A stretch of 62,200 bases of DNA, taken from the NCBI RefSeq assembly GCF_002086455.1, contig NZ_MVHC01000021.1, forward strand, positions 1-62,200, given 5' to 3'. Origin of the DNA: Mycolicibacter algericus DSM 45454. GTDB taxonomy: Bacteria > Actinomycetota > Actinomycetes > Mycobacteriales > Mycobacteriaceae. Each line of letters starts with the position of its first letter. Position 1 is the first letter of the stretch. The notes beneath the pieces were generated by a model. The model was not told the origin of the DNA. It was given only the letters and a program-made list of their open reading frames with translations, and ran no database searches. Made by a program: the position numbers and the translations under genes. Below, piece by piece: positions 15,842 through 25,447 of the stretch.

Positions 15842-17338
15842 CTATCCAGTCGTTCGGCGACGCTGAATATCTTTGTCGTGCAGCGTGATCAACTCGCGCA
15901 GCGCGACGCGGTCAGGTTTGAGCATCGCTGTCAACGGCAGCTCATCGACGATGAGCAGTTCATCAGGGGCCTTGTAGTCGGCCAGCTCACGCGCCACATG
16001 CGTGCGTAGTTCGGCCAGTGTCGGCGGGCTGGTCGGGTCGGCCGCAACCACACATGCAACGCCGATCTCTCCGATCACCGGCGTCGGGCGCCCCACCACT
16101 GCGGCCTGGTTCACACCGGCGTGGCTCACCAACACCCGTTCCACCTCGACCGGATGCACGTTGTAGCCACCGCGGATATACATGTCGCCGCTGCGACCGA
16201 CGATCGACAGGTTGCCATCCTCGCGCAGCACCCCCATATCACCGGTCCGCAGCCACCCATCCCGCAGCACTGACGCGGTCAACTCGGGGTCACGCCAGTA
16301 GCCGCGCATCAGGCAGGGGCCACTGACCTCGATGACACCGTCGCCGGCCACCCGCACCGTCATACCGTCGGCCGGGCGTCCGACCGTTTGAGATTGGACG
16401 TCGGGGGGATCGTCGGGGGCGGTGCCGCAGATCGTCGGGCATTCGGTCATCGCGTACCGCACGACCAGCGGAACCCCGATCCGCTGCGCCACCCGGCGCA
16501 CCAGATCAGGCGACGCCGGCGCGGTCGCCGCTACCCCAATCCGCAGGTGCGGCAACGCTTCCGGGCAGACCCCGTCGACCTCGAGCAGCTTCGCCCACTG
16601 GGTCGGCACCGCCCCGGCCACCGTGACCCGCTCGGTACGGAGGATCTCGAACATTCCCGCTGCCGACCACGGCGACGGAGGCACTACCAGTGTGGTGCCC
16701 CAAACCAGCTGGTCCCAGAGCTTGAACATGTAGCCCGCGTGGGCGAACGGTGTGGACGTGAGCCGCCGGTCATACGGCGCGCTCATCACGCCTGCCGATA
16801 GCGCGCCTGCTTGCAGGCCGGAGGCGTCGAACACGGCACCTTTGGGCGCGCCGGTGGTCCCACTGGTGAAGATGAGGGCGACGGGGTCACGACGATCCAG
16901 CGTGACGGCGGGCGGCTCGCTTCGGCCCGAGGCGATCGACAGTGACCCGCGCGACAGCACCGGCTGCCCACCCGTCGGAATCCGCCCAAGTTGATCGTCA
17001 GCAACAATTAACGCCGGATCACTGTGATCCACAATGAATTCGATCTCCCGCGGCCCGAGCCGCGGGTTCAGCCCGGTGGTGATCGCACCGATCATCACCG
17101 CCGCGGCGTAGCAGATCGCGTAGTCGATTCCCGACGGCAGCCAGAGCGCCACCACGTCCCCTTTGCCGACCCCGAGGTCGGCGAACTGGACCGCGACGGC
17201 ACGGGCCCGGTCGATCCATTGGGCGAAGGTCATTCGTCCATCCGGTTCAACATAGGCTTCCCGGTTGCCATGGGTGTCGGCGGCGGCCTCCAGCACTGAC
17301 CGGGCGTCGAGAAAGACTTTGCCCAGCGGCGGAGCCAC
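15842..17338 (-). CDS. Acyl-CoA synthetase / AMP-dependent ligase
   Basis: About 498 aa. Adenylate-forming motifs: LIFTSGTTGAPKGAVFD (P-loop), RYAMTECPTICG, then GWLRTGDMGVLREDGNLSIVGRSGDMYIRGGYNVHPVEVERVL (hinge region). The C-terminal Lys region is LPLTAMLKPDRVALREL. It activates a carboxylic acid to its CoA ester through an acyl-AMP. The GTG at 17338 overlaps the TAG of the preceding thiolase gene by one base (TAGTG), which decides the start. Confidence 0.85.
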   Translation of the reverse strand: MAPPLGKVFLDARSVLEAAADTHGNREAYVEPDGRMTFAQWIDRARAVAVQFADLGVGKGDVVALWLPSGIDYAICYAAAVMIGAITTGLNPRLGPREIEFIVDHSDPALIVADDQLGRIPTGGQPVLSRGSLSIASGRSEPPAVTLDRRDPVALIFTSGTTGAPKGAVFDASGLQAGALSAGVMSAPYDRRLTSTPFAHAGYMFKLWDQLVWGTTLVVPPSPWSAAGMFEILRTERVTVAGAVPTQWAKLLEVDGVCPEALPHLRIGVAATAPASPDLVRRVAQRIGVPLVVRYAMTECPTICGTAPDDPPDVQSQTVGRPADGMTVRVAGDGVIEVSGPCLMRGYWRDPELTASVLRDGWLRTGDMGVLREDGNLSIVGRSGDMYIRGGYNVHPVEVERVLVSHAGVNQAAVVGRPTPVIGEIGVACVVAADPTSPPTLAELRTHVARELADYKAPDELLIVDELPLTAMLKPDRVALRELITLHDKDIQRRRTTG

Positions 17339-18489
17339 TAGGGCTCCTCGGCGCCGAGGATCATAGTGCCGCTGGAACAGAACCAGCCGCCGGTGCCGCT
17401 GACGCAGGCGATCCTCGCATCGGGGACCTGACGCGGTCCGCATTCACCGCGCAGCTGACGGACCGCCTCGACCAGCAGGAAAAGGCCGCGCTGCCCGGGG
17501 TGACAAGCCGACAGACCACCGCCGTCGGTGTTGGTGGGCAGTTCCCCTCCGAGACGCAACGTTCCCTTCTCGACGAAGTGGCCGCCTTCCCCTTTCGGGC
17601 AGAAGCCGAGATCCTCCAGCGTCAATAGCAGCATGTAGGTGAACGCGTCGTAGAGTTCGGCGACGTCGACGTCGGCGGGCCGCACCCCGGCCCGCGCGAA
17701 CGCCAGCGGACCGCTGACGGATGCCGGGCCGACGGTCATGTCGTCCCACTGCGAGGTCAACATGTGCGAGGTGGTTTCGGCGGCCCCCAGCACCCACACC
17801 GGGCGCGATCGCAGATCTTTGACCCGATCGGCATTGACCAGTACGACGGCGGCGCCACCGTCGCTGCGTATACAGCAGTGCAGCTTGGTGAAGGGGTCGG
17901 CGATCATCGGACCGGCCAGCACATCGTCGATCGCGATGGGGTCGCGATAGTGCGCCTCGGGGTTGTCGGCGGCGTTGAACCGGGCCGAGACCGCGACCTC
18001 AGCGAGCTGCTCGATGGTGGTTCCGTACTGGTGCATGTGCCGCCGGGCCGCCATGGCGTATTTGGAGATCAACGTGTGACCGTAGGGGGCCTCCCATTGC
18101 AGCGGCCCACGCGCGCCCCAGTTGATGCTCGCCCCGCGCAGTCCTTTCCGGAGATCCGACCGCGCGGTGGAACCATAGGTGAGCAGGACGACGTCGGCGT
18201 GGCCGGCGGTGATGGCGTCCACGGCGTGCGCGGCCATCACCTCCCAGGCTGCGCCGCCGACGGCTGTAGAGTCCACCCAGCGTGGCCGCAGCCCCAGGTA
18301 CTCGCCGACGTCGACCGGGGGCAACGTACCCTGTCCGGTCGACGCCAGTCCGTCGACGTCGGCGGGCGACAGACCCGCGTCCGCCAACGCCCGCCGGCTG
18401 GCCTGGGCGATCAGCTCGTACGGGCCCTTGTCGTCGACGCGCCCCACGTCGGACAGTGCGACGCCGGCGACCGCGACTGCCCCGCTCAC
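17338..18489 (-). CDS. Thiolase-like (SCP2/Ltp family) protein, nucleophile Cys not seen
   Basis: 383 aa. The thiolase fold shows in YELIAQASRRALADAGLSPADVDGL, VRPADVDVAELYDAFTYM and LPTNTDGGGLSACHPGQRG. The N-terminal nucleophile Cys expected in thiolases is missing (STAVGGAAWEVMAAH). Related Ltp2 enzymes are retro-aldolases in steroid side-chain removal rather than thiolases. It overlaps the acyl-CoA dehydrogenase stop by 4 bases and the ligase start by one, so it belongs to the 15842-20700 operon. Confidence 0.82.
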   Translation of the reverse strand: MSGAVAVAGVALSDVGRVDDKGPYELIAQASRRALADAGLSPADVDGLASTGQGTLPPVDVGEYLGLRPRWVDSTAVGGAAWEVMAAHAVDAITAGHADVVLLTYGSTARSDLRKGLRGASINWGARGPLQWEAPYGHTLISKYAMAARRHMHQYGTTIEQLAEVAVSARFNAADNPEAHYRDPIAIDDVLAGPMIADPFTKLHCCIRSDGGAAVVLVNADRVKDLRSRPVWVLGAAETTSHMLTSQWDDMTVGPASVSGPLAFARAGVRPADVDVAELYDAFTYMLLLTLEDLGFCPKGEGGHFVEKGTLRLGGELPTNTDGGGLSACHPGQRGLFLLVEAVRQLRGECGPRQVPDARIACVSGTGGWFCSSGTMILGAEEP

Positions 18490-19508
18490 TGCGCGCGTTC
18501 CTGGGCCAGCAGTTCGGCCAATACGTCGGTGGGCTCGGCAATCAGGTGGCGGAGCACGTGCGCGCGTTTGAGATACAGATGCATGTCGCTTTCGAAGGTG
18601 TATCCCATCCCGCCGAAAACCTGGATTCCGGCGGCCGCGTTATCCACCGCCGCCGATCCCGCCACCGCGACCGCCGACAGCACCTGAAGCAAGGCATCGG
18701 CGCGTTGGCTGTCCAGTGCTATTGCCGCGAACAGGGTTTGCGCGTGAGCGGCCTCGGCGGCTAGTTCCATGTTCACGCAGGCGTGTTTGACCGCCTGGTG
18801 GACGCCGATCGGCTTGCCGAACTGCTCTCGCGTTTTGGCATGCTCGGTCGCCAGAGCGGTCGCCGCTGCGGCGAGACCGGTGAGGAACGCCGCCGACAGC
18901 ACCATGGCGCGGCCCCAGATCCAGTCCTCGTCGGTCGCCAGCCAATGCAGCGGTTCGGCGGACTGCACTGTCGCCGACGCTATCCGGGTGCCCGGATCAG
19001 CGGATTCCACGACAACGGGTTGGCCGAACTCGGCGATGTCGACCAGCGCGGCACCGCTGCGTGCCAGCACCAGACCGTAGCCGGCCCCGGCGGGATCGAA
19101 CAGATCGAACGTGCCTTTGACCGGACGGGCCTCGCCGTCGCCGCGCAGGACCGCCAGCGCGACTAGGGCGTTGCCGGTGCCGATCCGGTGTGCCAATTCC
19201 AGATCACCGCATTTGGCCGCCACTCGCGCGGCGAGTGTGCCGGCCAGGAACGGCCCCGGGGCAAGCCGTCTGCCCAGTTCCACGTGCAGCAGCACCTCGT
19301 CGTCGATGTTGCGGCCCGACCCGCCGAGCTCTTCCGGTAGTGCAAGCGTCAGCAGTCCGAGCTCGGCGCCTTCCCGCCAGGTACTGTGCGGTACCGCTGA
19401 TTCCGCGTCACGGCTGCAGCGGATATGGTCCACCGGCATCCGCTCGGTAAGAAAGTCGCTTGCGGCCGCGATGATTTCGAGCTGTTCGGCGTCAGGCAGC
19501 AAATTCAC
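18486..19508 (-). CDS. Acyl-CoA dehydrogenase, short subunit of a likely heteromer
   Basis: About 340 aa, shorter than homomeric family members. It has LGLLTLALPEELGGSGRNID, TREQFGKPIGVHQAVKHACVN and AGIQVFGGMGYTFESDMHLYLKRAH. In mycobacterial steroid catabolism paired FadE subunits form alpha2beta2 enzymes, and the adjacent 390-aa gene fits as partner. GTG 19508 has GGGAG upstream and sits 19 nt after the partner stop; the frame extends further upstream but overlaps it. Confidence 0.83.
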   Translation of the reverse strand: MNLLPDAEQLEIIAAASDFLTERMPVDHIRCSRDAESAVPHSTWREGAELGLLTLALPEELGGSGRNIDDEVLLHVELGRRLAPGPFLAGTLAARVAAKCGDLELAHRIGTGNALVALAVLRGDGEARPVKGTFDLFDPAGAGYGLVLARSGAALVDIAEFGQPVVVESADPGTRIASATVQSAEPLHWLATDEDWIWGRAMVLSAAFLTGLAAAATALATEHAKTREQFGKPIGVHQAVKHACVNMELAAEAAHAQTLFAAIALDSQRADALLQVLSAVAVAGSAAVDNAAAGIQVFGGMGYTFESDMHLYLKRAHVLRHLIAEPTDVLAELLAQERAQ

Positions 19509-19527
19509 GAAGTACTCCCGGCTTTGG

Positions 19528-20700
19528 TCATCGAGGTAGTCCCAACACGCGCTCGCCGATGATGTTGCGTTGGATTTCTGATGTGCCCCCACCAACGGAC
19601 TGCGAGAACGCGTAGTAGTAGTAGCCCACCCAACCGTCGGGATCCCATCGCGACGAGCCCCGGATCGCGGCGGGCCCGAGGATGTCCATAGCCAGCTTGC
19701 CGATCTCTTTGGCCAACTCGGCGTACATCAGTTTCACAATCGAGCCGCGCGGGCCAGGGGTTTCGGTCTCCATCGCCTCACAGATATTGGTGTAGGTCAG
19801 TGCCCGCAGCGACGCGACCGATGCCCGGGCTCGGGCCAACCGTCGCGCGATCTCGTCGTCGGCGATGGCCGGGCGGCGACCATCCGGGCCGACGTGATCG
19901 CGGGCATAGTCGATGAGGTCTTCGATGATCTTGGCGAGCCGCACCTGGTGGGCGGTGAAGGCGGTGCCCCGCTCGAATGACAGTGTCGCCATCGCGACCG
20001 ACCAACCGTTGCCGATGTCGCCGACGACATTCTCCAGTGGGATGCGCACGTTGTCGTAGAACACCTCGCAGAACTCAGAGCCGCCCTCGATGGTCTCGAT
20101 CGGCCGGATATCAATCCCCGGTGTCGACATATCACAGATGACCCAGGTGATCCCGGAGTGTTTGCTGCCGGTGTTGTCGGTGCGCACCAGTAACTCCTGG
20201 TAGTCGGCGAGGGTGGCGAAACTCGTCCACACCTTCTGCCCCGACACGACAAGTTCGTCACCATCGATGACCGCCTTGGTTCGTAGCGCAGCCAGGTCGG
20301 ACCCGGCGTCCGGCTCAGAGAAGCCCTGGCACCAGATCACCTGACCTCGCAGGATCTTCGGCAGATGAAACGATTTCTGCGCGTCGGTGGCGCGGGTGAT
20401 CAGGGTCGGTCCGGCGTGCGAGAGACCGACGAAGCACGCATCAATACCCGGGAAGCCGCGAGCGGCGTACTCCTCATACCAGATCAACTGCTGCAACAGG
20501 GTCAGTCCCCTGCCGCCATACTCAGTCGGCCAGGCGATGCCGGCCCAGCCACCTTCCCACTGGGTGCGTTGCCAGGCCAGGTCGTATTCCCGGATGCCGG
20601 CATCATCGCGCGGCCGCGGTTCGGTTGGCTTGTTCTCGTCCAGCCAGGTACGGACCTGATCACGGAAGTCGATCTGGTCAGGAGTGAAGTCCAGGTCCAT
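19528..20700 (-). CDS. Acyl-CoA dehydrogenase
   Basis: 390 aa. Typical motifs: WPTEYGGRGLTLLQQLIWYEE, WCQGFSEPDAGSDLAALRT, QKVWTSFATLADY and the C-terminal GGGTSEIQRNIIGERVLGLPR. It introduces the alpha-beta double bond in an acyl-CoA using FAD. It is the first gene of a four-gene minus-strand operon with a second FadE, a thiolase-like gene and a ligase. A TGAC-N6-GTCA palindrome lies at 20717-20730, just upstream of the ATG. Confidence 0.88.
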   Translation of the reverse strand: MDLDFTPDQIDFRDQVRTWLDENKPTEPRPRDDAGIREYDLAWQRTQWEGGWAGIAWPTEYGGRGLTLLQQLIWYEEYAARGFPGIDACFVGLSHAGPTLITRATDAQKSFHLPKILRGQVIWCQGFSEPDAGSDLAALRTKAVIDGDELVVSGQKVWTSFATLADYQELLVRTDNTGSKHSGITWVICDMSTPGIDIRPIETIEGGSEFCEVFYDNVRIPLENVVGDIGNGWSVAMATLSFERGTAFTAHQVRLAKIIEDLIDYARDHVGPDGRRPAIADDEIARRLARARASVASLRALTYTNICEAMETETPGPRGSIVKLMYAELAKEIGKLAMDILGPAAIRGSSRWDPDGWVGYYYYAFSQSVGGGTSEIQRNIIGERVLGLPR

Positions 20701-20716
20701 AACCGTCGAGTATAGG

Positions 20717-20730
20717 TGACAGGATAGTCA
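20717..20730. promoter_or_regulatory. TGAC-N6-GTCA palindrome at the FadE operon promoter
   Basis: TGAC AGGATA GTCA, centred about 23 bases upstream of the acyl-CoA dehydrogenase ATG. The same half-sites and spacing occur at 23423, 50042, 60125 and 60191. It is a candidate TetR-type operator. Confidence 0.5.
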
Positions 20731-20890
20731 GAAATAAAGCATCTTCGCGGCTTCCCGCCCCCGACCACAACGAACCGTCTCGCCCTCAACAAGCATGGAC
20801 CATCGCGAATACCTCGTACAACACCATGGGAATGGGCCTTCCCTCACGCTGGTGACGTAACAGTCAGAACTGCCGCGTTCATGGCTGGGT

Positions 20891-21652
20891 TCAGCGCCGG
20901 TACCTCTCGGCTAACTGCTCAGCACCTCGGGCCAGCAGTGCTACGTCGGCACCAACGACCACAAAACTCGCCCCCGCAGCCACATATCGTCGCGCGATGG
21001 TCTCGTTGAATGCGTTCACCCCGGCGCACTTGCCGTGCGCCACGATCGTCGCCAGCGCATTCTCGATGGCGCTTACCACATCCGGGTGTTCGGGCTGCCC
21101 CAGCTTGCCCAGCGAGGCGGCCAGGTCGGCGGGGCCGATGAACACCGCGTCCACTCCGTCGACGTCGGCGATGTCATCCAGCCGAGCCAGACCCGCCGCC
21201 GTCTCCACCTGAACGGTCAGCGACACCGAGTCATCGGCGGTGCTGAGATAGTCGGTTATTCGATTCCACCGGGACGCGCGCGCCAACGCACTGCCGACCC
21301 CCCGGATTCCCGCCGGCGGGTAACGGGTGGCCGCGACCGCCGCGGCGGCCTCCTCGGCGCTGCCGATCATCGGGACGATGATGTTTTGCGCCCCGATGTC
21401 GAGCACTTGCTTGATGAGCACCGGGTCGGCCGCCGGCGGACGCACCACCACCCCGACGTCGGGATAGCCGGCCAGCACCTGCAATTGGTACAGGGTGGTG
21501 CGCAGATCGTTGGGTGCATGCTCCTGGTCCAGCAGCACCCAGTCGATGCCTGATCCGGCGCAGATCTCGGTGACGTAGCCGCTGCCCGAGGCGACCCACA
21601 TGCCGAACTGAGGACGGCCACCGGAAATCCGTTGCGCCCACGGGGTACTCAT
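20891..21652 (-). CDS. HpcH/HpaI-type class II aldolase
   Basis: 253 aa. Motifs fit the HpaI family: [30 protein letters not shown] (catalytic region with the metal-side Glu-His), [28 protein letters not shown] and [15 protein letters not shown]. These metal-dependent enzymes split 4-hydroxy-2-oxo acids into pyruvate and an aldehyde. Its ATG overlaps the hydratase stop (ATGA). With the hydratase and hydrolase it makes the last steps of a meta-cleavage-type route. Confidence 0.87.
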   Translation of the reverse strand: MSTPWAQRISGGRPQFGMWVASGSGYVTEICAGSGIDWVLLDQEHAPNDLRTTLYQLQVLAGYPDVGVVVRPPAADPVLIKQVLDIGAQNIIVPMIGSAEEAAAAVAATRYPPAGIRGVGSALARASRWNRITDYLSTADDSVSLTVQVETAAGLARLDDIADVDGVDAVFIGPADLAASLGKLGQPEHPDVVSAIENALATIVAHGKCAGVNAFNETIARRYVAAGASFVVVGADVALLARGAEQLAERYRR

Positions 21653-22473
21653 GGCGCCACCTGACGTTCGAACATCACCGACACCGTGCCGAGCGGACCG
21701 TAGTCGCCGACAAAGGTGTCCCCCGGTTCGGCGAACACCGGCTTGGTGAACGATCCGGACAGGATCACCTCACCGCGTTGCAGTGAAACCCCATGCGGAG
21801 CAAGGCGATTTGCCAGCCATGCCACGCCGTTTCCCGGATGGTTGAGCACTGCTGCGGCCACCCCGGACTCCTCGATGGTGCCGTTGCGTGACAACAGTGC
21901 GGCTACCCAGCGCAAGTCGACGTCGAGCGGCCGGAACACCCGCCCGCCGAGCACCAGGCCCGCGTCAGCGGCGTTATCGGCAATGGTGTCAACGATCGTG
22001 CGCAGATGACCCGTGTCAGGGTCGGACATTTGTACGCGGGCATCGAGGATCTCCAATGCGGGGGTAACGAACTCGGTGGCCCGCAGTACGTCGAACAGCG
22101 TCACGTCCGGTCCGCGCAAAGTCTCCCCGAGCACGAACGCCAACTCCACCTCGATGCGGGGGCGAATGAAGCGGCCGGCCGGCACCCGCCCGCCGTCTTC
22201 GACGAACATGTCGTCGAACAGTGCGCCGTAGTCCGGCTCGTCGATGGAGACCGCACGTTGCATCACCTTCGAAGTCAGACCGATCTTGCGGCCCTTGACC
22301 ACCCGCCCGTCGGCGACCTTGAGGTCCACCAACGCACGCTGCACCGCGTAGGCGTCGTCGATGGTCATCTCCGGGTAGTCCAGGGACAACTGGCGGATCG
22401 GCGTGCGGGTCTGCTCGGCGACGTAAAGGCGTCGCGCGATGTCGTCGATTTCAGCGGGGCCGGGCCGGCTCAT
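21649..22473 (-). CDS. 2-oxo-hept-4-ene-1,7-dioate-type hydratase (HpaH/MhpD family)
   Basis: 274 aa. It shows [63 protein letters not shown] (metal-binding Glu residues) and [16 protein letters not shown]. The family hydrates 2-oxo-alkenoates after ring-fission hydrolysis. ATG 22473 is chosen because upstream residues are low-quality and would overlap the hydrolase. It lies 10 nt after the hydrolase stop. Confidence 0.87.
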   Translation of the reverse strand: MSRPGPAEIDDIARRLYVAEQTRTPIRQLSLDYPEMTIDDAYAVQRALVDLKVADGRVVKGRKIGLTSKVMQRAVSIDEPDYGALFDDMFVEDGGRVPAGRFIRPRIEVELAFVLGETLRGPDVTLFDVLRATEFVTPALEILDARVQMSDPDTGHLRTIVDTIADNAADAGLVLGGRVFRPLDVDLRWVAALLSRNGTIEESGVAAAVLNHPGNGVAWLANRLAPHGVSLQRGEVILSGSFTKPVFAEPGDTFVGDYGPLGTVSVMFERQVAP

Positions 22474-22483
22474 CGGCACAGTC

Positions 22484-23395
22484 TCACTTGCTGAGGAACG
22501 CGACGGCGGCCGGATTGAACAATTCGGGATCCTCGAAATGCGGCCAGTGCCGCACATTCGGCATCTCGAAGACCTCCGCCTGGGGGATCAGTTTGGCGAT
22601 CGAAGTAGCCGTCTCCTGATAGACACCGTGGTCGCGGCCCGAAGCAACGACCATCACCGGCGCGGCGATCGCCTTCCAGTCCTGTTCGGGAATGAGGTTG
22701 CGATCGCGGGCGGCGGCGTCTTGCAGGATCAGCAGATGGTCGATGGTTTCTCTGGTGTCGTCGCGCCGGTAGATCGCCTGGCGTAGCCCGATGAGGTCGG
22801 GCAACCGGTTGGCCTCATCGGCGATCAAGTGGGCAAACACCGCATGCAGCGACTCCCAGGTGGGTTCGTTGACAGCCTTCGTGCGTTCGGCGCGAATCCG
22901 CGCCATATTCGCCGCCGCCGCCTCCTTGCCCGCCGGCGACATCAGGATCACCTTCGACACCCGGTCGGGTTGGGACACCGCGATCGTCGCCGCGACCCAA
23001 GCGCCGAGCGACATCCCAACAAAGTTCGCTCGCTGGATGCCGAAGTGGTCCATCACCCCGAGCACATGCTCGACGTAGACGGGGATCTCGTAGTCGTAGT
23101 CGGGCTTAGCGGAAAAGCCGTTGCCGACCATGTCGATCGCCACGCAGTGGAAGTGTTCGGAGAGCGCCGCCAGGTTCGGTGCGAACGTCTCCCAATGTCC
23201 ACCGGTTCCGTGCAGCAGCATCGCATGCGGCTTATCGGGCGATCCTGCCTCCGCGTAGCGGGTGCGCACGCGAGCACCGTTGACCTCGATATCGACAAAT
23301 CCCTGCCGGACGGCAACCTCCTTGAGATACATCCAGATGCTGCGGTAGTCCTCGGTGTCGATCACCGACGCCTGCAGCGCTGCCCCTTCGCTCAT
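22484..23395 (-). CDS. Alpha/beta hydrolase, probable C-C bond hydrolase
   Basis: About 303 aa. It has the oxyanion motif [13 protein letters not shown], the nucleophile elbow VGMSLGAW, the acid in [10 protein letters not shown] and a catalytic His in [11 protein letters not shown]. Place before a hydratase and an aldolase points to meta-cleavage-product hydrolysis (BphD/HsaD type). ATG 23395 has GAGGGAGGGCGGG upstream; two upstream ATGs would run across a TGAC-N6-GTCA palindrome at 23423-23436. Confidence 0.85.
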   Translation of the reverse strand: MSEGAALQASVIDTEDYRSIWMYLKEVAVRQGFVDIEVNGARVRTRYAEAGSPDKPHAMLLHGTGGHWETFAPNLAALSEHFHCVAIDMVGNGFSAKPDYDYEIPVYVEHVLGVMDHFGIQRANFVGMSLGAWVAATIAVSQPDRVSKVILMSPAGKEAAAANMARIRAERTKAVNEPTWESLHAVFAHLIADEANRLPDLIGLRQAIYRRDDTRETIDHLLILQDAAARDRNLIPEQDWKAIAAPVMVVASGRDHGVYQETATSIAKLIPQAEVFEMPNVRHWPHFEDPELFNPAAVAFLSK

Positions 23396-23422
23396 CCCGC
23401 CCTCCCTCGCAACGTTGATTTC

Positions 23423-23436
23423 TGACATTAGTGTCA
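23423..23436. promoter_or_regulatory. TGAC-N6-GTCA palindrome at the hydrolase operon promoter
   Basis: TGAC ATTAGT GTCA, in which the arms extend to TGACA/TGTCA. It lies about 28 bases upstream of the hydrolase ATG and may also affect the divergent plus-strand run starting near 23596. Confidence 0.55.
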
Positions 23437-23595
23437 ACTGATATGGCTGGCCGTCGATGACCGTCTCCAAGTCCTACTAGTCTGCATGTTCCCATGTAGA
23501 GAAAGCAACGTCGGCCCCCCAGTGCCCGCAGTTCGCCGTCGGCAACGACGTTCGATTTATTGATTCTGACAGTCGTATGCGGTATTACTGAGGGG

Positions 23596-23850
23596 GTGAA
23601 CAGCCCCGCAGCGGGACGCCGCGTACTCGTCGACTTGATCAACGAGTTCGCGGCCGTGCGGTTGTCGCTGGACGTCAGCGGCAACGGCCCCCGACTGCTG
23701 GTCGAGGACCTCGAAAGTGGCGACCAGATCTTCTTGTGCCCGCTGGAGCTGTCGAGCTTCACCCTGGCCACCGCGCAGGACCGGGAAGACTGGCTGAAAG
23801 TGGGCAGCTACCGGGGCGATCGGCGGCCCAGAGGTGGTCAGCAATCGTGA
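23596..23850 (+). CDS. Small protein of unknown function
   Basis: About 84 aa from GTG 23596; a TTG at 23560 is also in frame. It is regular and charged (LVDLINEFAAVRLSLDVSGN, GPRLLVEDLESGDQIFL) with no Cys pair, no signal and no membrane helix. It ends with TGA overlapping the GTG of the next gene (GTGA), which supports real translation and coupling. As first gene of the large plus-strand run it may be a small accessory subunit. I do not recognise the family. Confidence 0.6.
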   Translation: MNSPAAGRRVLVDLINEFAAVRLSLDVSGNGPRLLVEDLESGDQIFLCPLELSSFTLATAQDREDWLKVGSYRGDRRPRGGQQS

Positions 23851-25001
23851 CGGCGCCACAGGTGACCCTCGTCGGGCTGGGCATGACGGCGATGTCACTA
23901 CGACCCGGCGCCACAGCACTTGAGCTGGCCTGCCAGGCGACGGCCGCTGCGCTTGCCGATGTCGGCCTCGAACCTGCCGACGTCGACGGGCTGCTGGTGG
24001 GTTCATCTCAGGGCATCCGGCCGGACCGGTTGGGCGTCGGCTTTGCCGCCCAGGGCGGCTTCGCCGACTTGCGTTTGCTGGAGCACGTCGAGATCAAAGG
24101 CGCGACCACGATCGCGATGATCCAGCGCGCCCGGCACGCAATCGCGACCGGTGAAGCATCGACGGTGGTGTGCGTGTTCGCCGACGCACCGCTTGCCGAA
24201 GGCAAAGGGTCGGGTTCGCTGTACGCGCACAGTGGTGGCAATACCGGGGTGCGCGGACTGGAACGTGCCTCCGGCTTGCTCGGGTCGGTGCCGACCTACG
24301 CGTTGCTGGCCCAGCGCTGGCTGCATATCACCGGCACCAGCACCGACGCGCTCTGCGCGGTGGCCACCACAGCGCGACGCTGGGCGGCGGGGAATCCCGA
24401 CGCGGTCAACCGCGAACCACTCGACGAGGACGGTTACCTCGCCAGCACGATGATCGCCGAGCCGCTGCGCTTGCTGGACTGTGCGCGACCGGTCAACGGC
24501 GCGGTCGCCGTCGTGCTCACCGGACAAGAATCGATCGGCACTACGCGGCTGAAGATCCGCGGCGCCGGCCGCGACCATCCGGTGCGACGCCGCCGCGCCG
24601 GAGCGGAATCGTGGTTCGGTGGCGGGCGTCGCGCCGTCGATAACGCACTGGCCGAGGCCGGTATCGCGCGAGCCGATCTGGACATCGCCGAACTCTACGA
24701 TCCGTTCTCCATCGTCACCCTGGTGTTGCTCGATGAATACCGGCTCACCGGGGATACCCCGGTGGGGACCTTCGTCCGCGACGGTCACACCGGCCCCGGT
24801 GGAACGCTGCCGACCAATACGGGCGGCGGCCAGCTGTCCGGCTTCTACCTGCAGGGCATGACGCCGCTGGCCGAGGCCGTGATCCAGCTGCGGGGCGCCG
24901 GCGGCGGCCGTCAGGTGCCTGACGCGGCCATCGCCCTGGTCGGCGGCATCGGTGGCCGGATGGACCACCATGCCGCGCTGGTGCTGGAGCGGGCGGCATG
25001 A
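23847..25001 (+). CDS. Thiolase-like (Ltp family) protein, probable aldol-lyase subunit
   Basis: 384 aa. It has a thiolase fold (ELACQATAAALADVGLEPADVDGLL, ADLDIAELYDPFSIV, LPTNTGGGQLSGFY) but lacks the Cys nucleophile (VEIKGATTIAMIQ). The usual HP motif is replaced by FYLQGM, with Tyr about residue 334. It is coupled to an OB-fold/Zn-ribbon protein exactly as in Ltp2-ChsH2(DUF35) retro-aldolases, which cleave a hydroxylated CoA side chain. The GTG start overlaps the small upstream gene and its stop overlaps the next ATG. Confidence 0.82.
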   Translation: MTAPQVTLVGLGMTAMSLRPGATALELACQATAAALADVGLEPADVDGLLVGSSQGIRPDRLGVGFAAQGGFADLRLLEHVEIKGATTIAMIQRARHAIATGEASTVVCVFADAPLAEGKGSGSLYAHSGGNTGVRGLERASGLLGSVPTYALLAQRWLHITGTSTDALCAVATTARRWAAGNPDAVNREPLDEDGYLASTMIAEPLRLLDCARPVNGAVAVVLTGQESIGTTRLKIRGAGRDHPVRRRRAGAESWFGGGRRAVDNALAEAGIARADLDIAELYDPFSIVTLVLLDEYRLTGDTPVGTFVRDGHTGPGGTLPTNTGGGQLSGFYLQGMTPLAEAVIQLRGAGGGRQVPDAAIALVGGIGGRMDHHAALVLERAA

Positions 25002-25447
25002 CGACCGTTACCGATGTCGCCGACCAAGACTGGCTGCTGGAGTCGGTGCTGGCCCCGGCGATTGGGGGGGACGCGATTCGCCCGCTATACGACGCAGCCG
25101 CGCGTGGTGAGCTGGCACTGCCATTCTGCGGATCCTGCGCCCTGGCGCTCGAGCTTGAACAGCTGGTCTGTGACGGCTGCGGCCACACCGGACGGCAGTG
25201 GAGGGCGGTCGAACCACGCGGCACGGTGCACGCCGCGACGGTGATGCACCGCCGCGAGCCGGGGCTGGTCCGCTCCGCGGATCCCTACCCGATCGTCGAC
25301 GTCGAACTGGACAGCGGGCATCGGATCGTGATGACCCTCATCGCACCCGGTTCCGCCCCGGACATCGGCACACGCGTTCGCGTCGGATTCCGCCACCTCG
25401 GCGACGCTGAGCTTCCCGCCATCGAGATCCTGGAGGTCCCTGAATGA
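24998..25447 (+). CDS. Zn-ribbon OB-fold (DUF35) protein
   Basis: 149 aa. A rubredoxin-like Zn ribbon (CGSCALALELEQLVCDGCG) lies at about residues 43-62. An OB-fold domain follows (GTVHAATVMHRREPG, YPIVDVELDSGHRIVMTLI). Such proteins partner thiolase-like Ltp enzymes and hold the CoA part of the substrate. Both ends overlap neighbours (ATGA), so it is translated together with the Ltp protein and the Rieske alpha subunit. Confidence 0.85.
   Translation: MTTVTDVADQDWLLESVLAPAIGGDAIRPLYDAAARGELALPFCGSCALALELEQLVCDGCGHTGRQWRAVEPRGTVHAATVMHRREPGLVRSADPYPIVDVELDSGHRIVMTLIAPGSAPDIGTRVRVGFRHLGDAELPAIEILEVPE

Noticed and set aside
24003..24971. 322-codon minus-strand open frame
   Set aside because: It is the antisense shadow of the Ltp-like gene 23847-25001; GC-rich DNA gives long antisense frames.
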